From NCBI GenBank assembly GCA_025642065.1, contig JAODUP010000026.1:1264501-1328500 (forward strand): a stretch of 64,000 nucleotides of DNA. Direction: 5' to 3'. The DNA comes from Paralvinella palmiformis. Taxonomy: Eukaryota; Annelida; Polychaeta; Terebellida; Alvinellidae. Both the position numbers and the translations under genes were made by a program. Position 1 is the stretch's first letter, and the number at the start of each line of letters is the position of its first letter. The notes under the pieces are model-generated. The model was not told where the DNA came from and ran no database searches. It worked only from the letters and a program-made list of their open reading frames with translations. Positions 59,305 to 64,000 of the stretch are shown piece after piece.

Positions 59305-60350
59305 CAAAGACTATTTATAAGAAGACGTGTTACTTCGCGTTTTAACATCGGAGGCCATTTTTAATTCATGGAGCGCCGTGGTCCTAGCGTCCGGAGGTAG
59401 ATTGTCACGGATAGGTCCCTTCGTTAACATGGCGCCTAATGGCACTGGTTCATTCTGCGCCACTTTCGGCTGCAGTAACAGAACAAAATATGCACAAATA
59501 AAGACATTCCCGAAAGGAAATGAAACCTAGTGTAAAAATTTGATATGATCTGGCTTTTTTTAAATAAAGGATATTTAAAAAAATAACCATAACAATTTGA
59601 AGTAGACACGCCCCTACTTGACATGACCCAAGCAGTAGGCCCAAGCAGGATCTATCTAGATCTATATTTGTTTCAGACAAAATCTGATTAAATTTTATTG
59701 AACAATATCAACCTATTAATCACAAAATAGGTATGTAAGATATACATAAGCTTACAGTTACATGTATGGAGCGACTGAAGATGTTATGGGCGGGAGGTAT
59801 ATTTTACTTTATTATTGTTAATAATATAATTGGACTTCTAAAATTACATTACTATAATCAGATAATTTTTCCCTAATTCAATAATTATAAGTAGCTGAGT
59901 ATTTACATGATTACTTGCATCCATATTTATTTTTAAACGTAAGCAATTGGTAGTTATTAATATATATGGACTTCTATTTATAATTTAAATGTTATGAAAT
60001 TAATTATTAAATACCTCAACTAGTGATAGAAACATTCATTTTGTTATTTTTTCTATTGACAGAAGTAAAAGATGGGTTATTAATTGTTGTCGTTCAGATA
60101 TATGATGAGGAAAGATTTAAATTACTTGAATACTAATTGTAGAATGTATGATATGCATTTCACTGAAACGGAATTCATGAACCAGACAAGAGATAAACTT
60201 ATCTAGAATGCTATTCCAACTATTTTTTCTGTACCAAATCCACTACATTCATCCACTGAAATCAAAGAGGAAGGCATTAACAGCTAGGAGACCTATACAG
60301 GAGCCAGGGCCAGCTGTGATGGTAATTAATATTTATAAATATTAATGGTG
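59305..60350 (+). mobile_element. Right arm of ~1-kb inverted repeat
   Basis: Reverse complement of 54485-55442, with an extra AT-rich segment of roughly 90 bp near 59920-60005. The arms are separated by 3.86 kb. Either two copies of one THAP-bearing element in opposite orientation, or the long terminal repeats of one larger element; no transposase remains between them. Confidence 0.85.
59327..59530 (+). pseudogene. THAP-domain start fragment (right arm)
   Basis: 67 codons with the same reading as the left arm, including MAPNGTGSFCATFGCSNRTK and FPKGNET before TAG. It retains the Phe-Pro pair that the left arm has changed to Ser-Pro, so this copy is nearer to the THAP consensus. Both frames stop at the same place, which suggests either an ancestral splice donor nearby or a fixed stop. 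Confidence 0.6.
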
Positions 60351-60394
60351 CACAGTGTGCTATTAAAAGGGACCAAGAGGAGCGGGAAAAGATG

Positions 60395-60406
60395 TATATA
60401 TAAAGG
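60395..60406 (+). promoter_or_regulatory. TATA-like box
   Basis: TATATATAAAGG about 80 bp upstream of the ATG at 60483. It fits a TATA box, but AT-rich sequence is common here. Confidence 0.3.
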
Positions 60407-60482
60407 TTATTCGGTACACTCGTGAGATAGTTTCGGTGAATAGTACATCATTCGAGCAGGTGCATCAATATTTTCTTCCAAT

Positions 60483-60737
60483 ATGGCTCACCAATGGCAA
60501 TATGGAGTTCGAATTTATTTCAGTTATTCACGGATTTCACGCACACACAAAAAATGTCCCGACCCCGAAACAGAAGAAAAATCAAATATCCAAATCAGTA
60601 AGACAAAAAATGCTATTGCCCGGATGAACGATGTCACAATTGTGGGGTATCCACCCGCAGAGTACAGCAAGATATTCAAGCTTTTTTTGTTCTTCGATGA
60701 GGCAGTATTTCCAGGAGGGAAAATAGACTTGGATTAG
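60483..60737 (+). CDS. Hypothetical 84-residue protein
   Basis: ATG in a fair context (A at -3, G at +4), stop TAG at 60735-60737. The composition is mixed, not low-complexity: YGVRIYFSYSRISR, a charged middle with TEEKSN, then ARMNDVTIVGYPPAEYS and FLFFDEAVFPGGKIDLD. There is no signal peptide and no recognised domain. It lies between the right inverted arm and a family A SINE, so it may be part of a mobile element. A second frame from 60436 overlaps it. Could be a real small gene, an exon, or chance. Confidence 0.25.
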   Translation: MAHQWQYGVRIYFSYSRISRTHKKCPDPETEEKSNIQISKTKNAIARMNDVTIVGYPPAEYSKIFKLFLFFDEAVFPGGKIDLD

Positions 60738-60785
60738 TAATTCATGTTGTGTAGTAGTTCAGTGGTGATGACACTGACAGCAAGA

Positions 60786-60992
60786 AGGGGCGCCTCTGTG
60801 GTCTAATTGATAGCGCATTGGACCACAGATCACTCACTATCACCCGGGTTCGAATCTCGGCGTGGGCATATCTGAAGGTTGTTTCGTCTTTGACTTTGCT
60901 TCATTACCTTTGGAGGTCGTTCGGCCCATTTAGCCTACCATGTGAACAAAAGTGTCCGTAAACCACCAATCATCATCATCAGCATCATCATC
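60786..60992 (+). mobile_element. SINE family A, best copy, with ATC tail
   Basis: GGCGCCTCTGTGGTCTAATTG (box A), GGGTTCGAATCTCGGCGTGG (intact box B), CATATCTGAAGG, GGAGGTCGTTCGGCCCATTT, AGCCTACCATGTGAACAAAA, CGTAAACCACCAATC, then ATC triplets. This is the most complete copy and serves as the reference for the family. Confidence 0.88.
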
Positions 60993-61559
60993 TGACAGGT
61001 GATTATAATGGCGTACATTTATGATTGATGTAAATATTTTCAGTGTTTGTGAACGCGATAATGTATTACTCTGGCAGCGTTATAGGAGTCTCACGGGAAG
61101 GTATGAAGGTATGAAATAGTGGGATGCTCGTTTATTAGAGCATGCGCCATTATTAGAATGGTTACAGTACCCGTTTGCGGTGATGAGTCGTTAGATTTAC
61201 TTACTCACTCATTCACACATCCACTTACTTACTCATTCGCTCACTAGCCCACAATCACACTCACTCAGTCACTCACCTACACATACACTCACTCACTCAC
61301 TCACCTACACATACGCTCATTATTTATTTTAACCCGTCATTATATCTTTGTATATCATTGATTCCTTACATCAGAATCCTTTAATCTTTTAATTACCGAC
61401 CACAAGAAAAAGTTACAGCAACCCTCCCCCTTGCCCCCCCCCCCTTTCACCTGAAGATCATTCAAATCACCAACGTTGTATCATATTTCATATATATTTT
61501 TTTTACTACAAACTGTAGATAATTAATAACCATTTGTTTTATGATATAAAAGGTAACAT
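60993..61559. other. Intergenic DNA with ACTC-type motifs
   Basis: ACTC/ACTT motifs at 61200-61320 and a C run at about 61434-61444. No gene was recognised. Confidence 0.5.
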
Positions 61560-61925
61560 CTAAGAGTAATAAGTAGATTATAGTAGATTATAGTACACGA
61601 TATCTAACAATAAGTAGATTATGTAGATTACAGTACATGATATCTAACAATAAGTAGATTATAGTACATGATATCTAACAATAAGTAGATTATTGTAGAT
61701 TACAGTACATGATATCTAACAATAAGTAGATTATTGTAGATTACAGTACATGATATCTAACAATAAGTAGATTATAGTACACGATATCTAACAATAAGTA
61801 GATTATTGTAGATTACAGTACATGATATCTAACAATAAGTAGATTATAGTAGATTACAGTACATGATATCTAACAATAAGTAGATTATTGTACGTGCTAT
61901 CTAGTAACAAATAAATTATAGTAAG
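61560..61925. repeat. 41-bp minisatellite, about 9 units
   Basis: Unit ACAATAAGTAGATTATTGTA, GATTACAGTACATGATATCT, A. Several units lack about 12 bp (the TTGTAGATTACA part), so long and short forms alternate. Confidence 0.9.
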
Positions 61926-62368
<443 letters not shown>

Positions 62369-62667
62369 GTTAGTAATTGATGACACGCACTGATCACGAT
62401 TAATGATCATCTATGTAGATCATGATTTGACCTCAATGTTGATTCATGATTCCAAATTATGTTCAATGACGTACTTTCATCTGTCTAAATATTGATGTAT
62501 GTCTATTTAGTTACGTTATTTATAGGTTTATAGTCATAATCCATCTTTGCTGTTCTAAGAACTTTAAACACTAATGAGGACTAAGATAAGGCATTCCTCA
62601 TTTCCACTTTGACCTATATTATGGACTTATATACGTTGAAACACATCTGTGTTTGTGGGACGTGGAC
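62369..62667. other. Unique AT-rich DNA
   Basis: Nothing recognised. Confidence 0.4.
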
Positions 62668-63178
62668 AATGACGATGACGGTGACAATGACGATGACGAT
62701 GACGATGACGATGACAATGACAATGACAATGACAATGACGATGGCGATGACGATGACGATGACGATGACAATGACGATGACAATGACGATGACAATAACG
62801 ATGACGATGACGTGGACGATGACAATAACGATGACGATGACGTGGACAATGACAATGACGATGACGATGACGATGACGTGGACAGTGATAATCACAATGA
62901 CGATGACGTGGACCGTGATAATCACAATGACGATGACGTGGACGATGACAATAACGATGACGATGACGTGGACAATGACAATGACGATGACGATGACGTG
63001 GACAATGACAATCACAATGACGATGACGATGACGTGAACGATGACAATGACGATGACGATGACGTGGACAATGACGATGACAATGACAATGACAATGACA
63101 ATGACAATGACGATGACGATGGCAATGACTATGACTATGACAATGACAATGACAATGACGATGACGATGACGTGGACA

Positions 63179-63244
<66 letters not shown>

Positions 63245-63424
63245 TGGACAATGATATTGACGATGACGTGGACGATGACGATGACGTGGACAATGATATT
63301 GACGATGACGTGGACGATGACAATGACGATGACGTGGACAATGACATTGACGATGACGTGGACGATGACAATGACGATGACGTGGACAATGACGATGACA
63401 ATGACGATGACAATGACGATGATA
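62668..63424. repeat. (GACGAT)n hexamer array, ~750 bp
   Basis: Units GACGAT, GACAAT and GACGTG are mixed in a loosely periodic pattern. Frames stay open on both strands: Asp/Asn-rich (D/N runs), Met-Thr and Ile-Val repeats, each of 140-270 codons. All frames being open at once argues for a simple repeat, not a protein. GACGTG marks recur at intervals of roughly 30-60 bp, suggesting higher-order units. Confidence 0.92.
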
Positions 63425-63859
63425 TTTATTTCCAATTTCTATATTACTTGTTACGGTTTATATTTCACATATAACATATAGTAGTCTAAAACATACAATT
63501 AGAGGACCTGTGTAGTTACTTAAAGCTGTCGTCCCACAGAGCTCCCCCCCCTCCCCCCCCACAAGGAGTCGCATCTCTTCCATATGTCCCAAGCGTGACC
63601 GGTACCAAGGTCGAATCCGTCAACCGGGGAGTATACTATTTGGAACTCATGATGATGATGATGATGATAATGATGATGATAATGATGATGATGATGATGA
63701 TGATGACGGAGGAGGAGCCCAATTTATATAGACAGAAGTACTTATATCTTAGAAATATTAAACAAACAAAACAAATTTTACTCGAAATATCAACCGTAAC
63801 CAGGTGATATTATATAACAGATTTAAGCTTTTTACGAGACACCTTCCATAAAGTGTGTG

Positions 63860-63914
<55 letters not shown>

Positions 63915-64000
63915 GTGAGGGGGGGTGGGGGCTGCTACACTAAACACACAATAGTCATATAACTTGAGCTGATATAGATATAGAGATATACCTATAGTAA
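63425..64000. repeat. Terminal DNA with GAT and TG microsatellites
   Basis: C-rich run (63544-63559), GAT/GATAAT triplets (63650-63705), TG/TTTG run (63855-63917) followed by a G run. No gene was recognised. Confidence 0.75.

Noticed and set aside
58956..59348. 129- and 127-codon repeat proteins on both strands
   Set aside because: Caused by a 33-bp tandem repeat, a multiple of three, open on both strands.
62653..63474. Asp-rich (273 codons) and Ile-Val-rich (273 codons) proteins
   Set aside because: Products of a hexamer repeat open in several frames on both strands; no start context, signal peptide or splice evidence.

Overview
This is eukaryotic, animal-type DNA. It has one split protein-coding gene with GT-AG splice sites, very long non-coding stretches, dense microsatellites and minisatellites, tRNA-headed SINEs, non-LTR retrotransposon remnants and DNA-transposon relics. 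The receptor protein reads like a bilaterian neuropeptide receptor. The repeat style (many CA/TA/ACTC arrays, SINEs with ATC or ATT tails, a degraded LINE with CR1/L2-like hallmarks) would fit a lophotrochozoan such as a gastropod or other mollusc. That placement is inference; no species can be named from sequence alone.

Gene content. The only confident gene is on the minus strand: a class A (rhodopsin-family) peptide GPCR of 435 residues in two coding exons. Exon 1 is 41522-42108 (start codon, glycosylated N-terminus, TM1-TM3). Exon 2 is 11341-12061 (TM4-TM7, tail, stop). A 29.46 kb intron interrupts the arginine codon of the DRY motif. The region upstream of the start (42.1-42.7 kb) is GC- and pyrimidine-rich and probably holds the promoter or 5'UTR. 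Weak candidates on the plus strand are a 76-nt acidic exon at 45712-45787, a possible non-coding exon at 48520-48594, and an 84-codon ORF behind a TATA-like box at 60483-60737.

Layout. 1-11 kb: AT-rich DNA downstream of the receptor, with a foldback element, a LINE reverse-transcriptase relic (5.2-5.6 kb), a transposon excision-like scar (6.17 kb) and tandem repeats. 12-41.5 kb: the receptor intron, carrying two P-element-like MITEs (15.8 and 18.9 kb), a direct duplication with one corrupt-looking copy (19.8-21.7 kb), several SINE families, a 46-bp minisatellite (28.6-30.4 kb), a GC-rich possible enhancer (30.7-31.2 kb) and an inactive LINE (31.3-34.0 kb). 42.7-54 kb: intergenic minisatellites and GC-rich islands. 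54.5-60.35 kb: a pair of about 1-kb inverted arms, each carrying the start of a THAP zinc finger, enclosing a pogo-like MITE and GC-rich islands. 60.4-64 kb: a SINE, a 41-bp minisatellite and a 750-bp GACGAT array.

The strongest hunt result is a THAP-coding, P-element-like DNA transposon family. Two copies have TIRs beginning CATTGACC, 8-bp target duplications and a retained first-exon THAP start. A 22-bp remnant of paired TIR ends sits between matching 8-mers at 6.17 kb and looks like an excision footprint. A second notable item is a small two-hairpin repeat in four copies whose stem pairs co-vary; one copy is bounded by a perfect 11-bp direct repeat.
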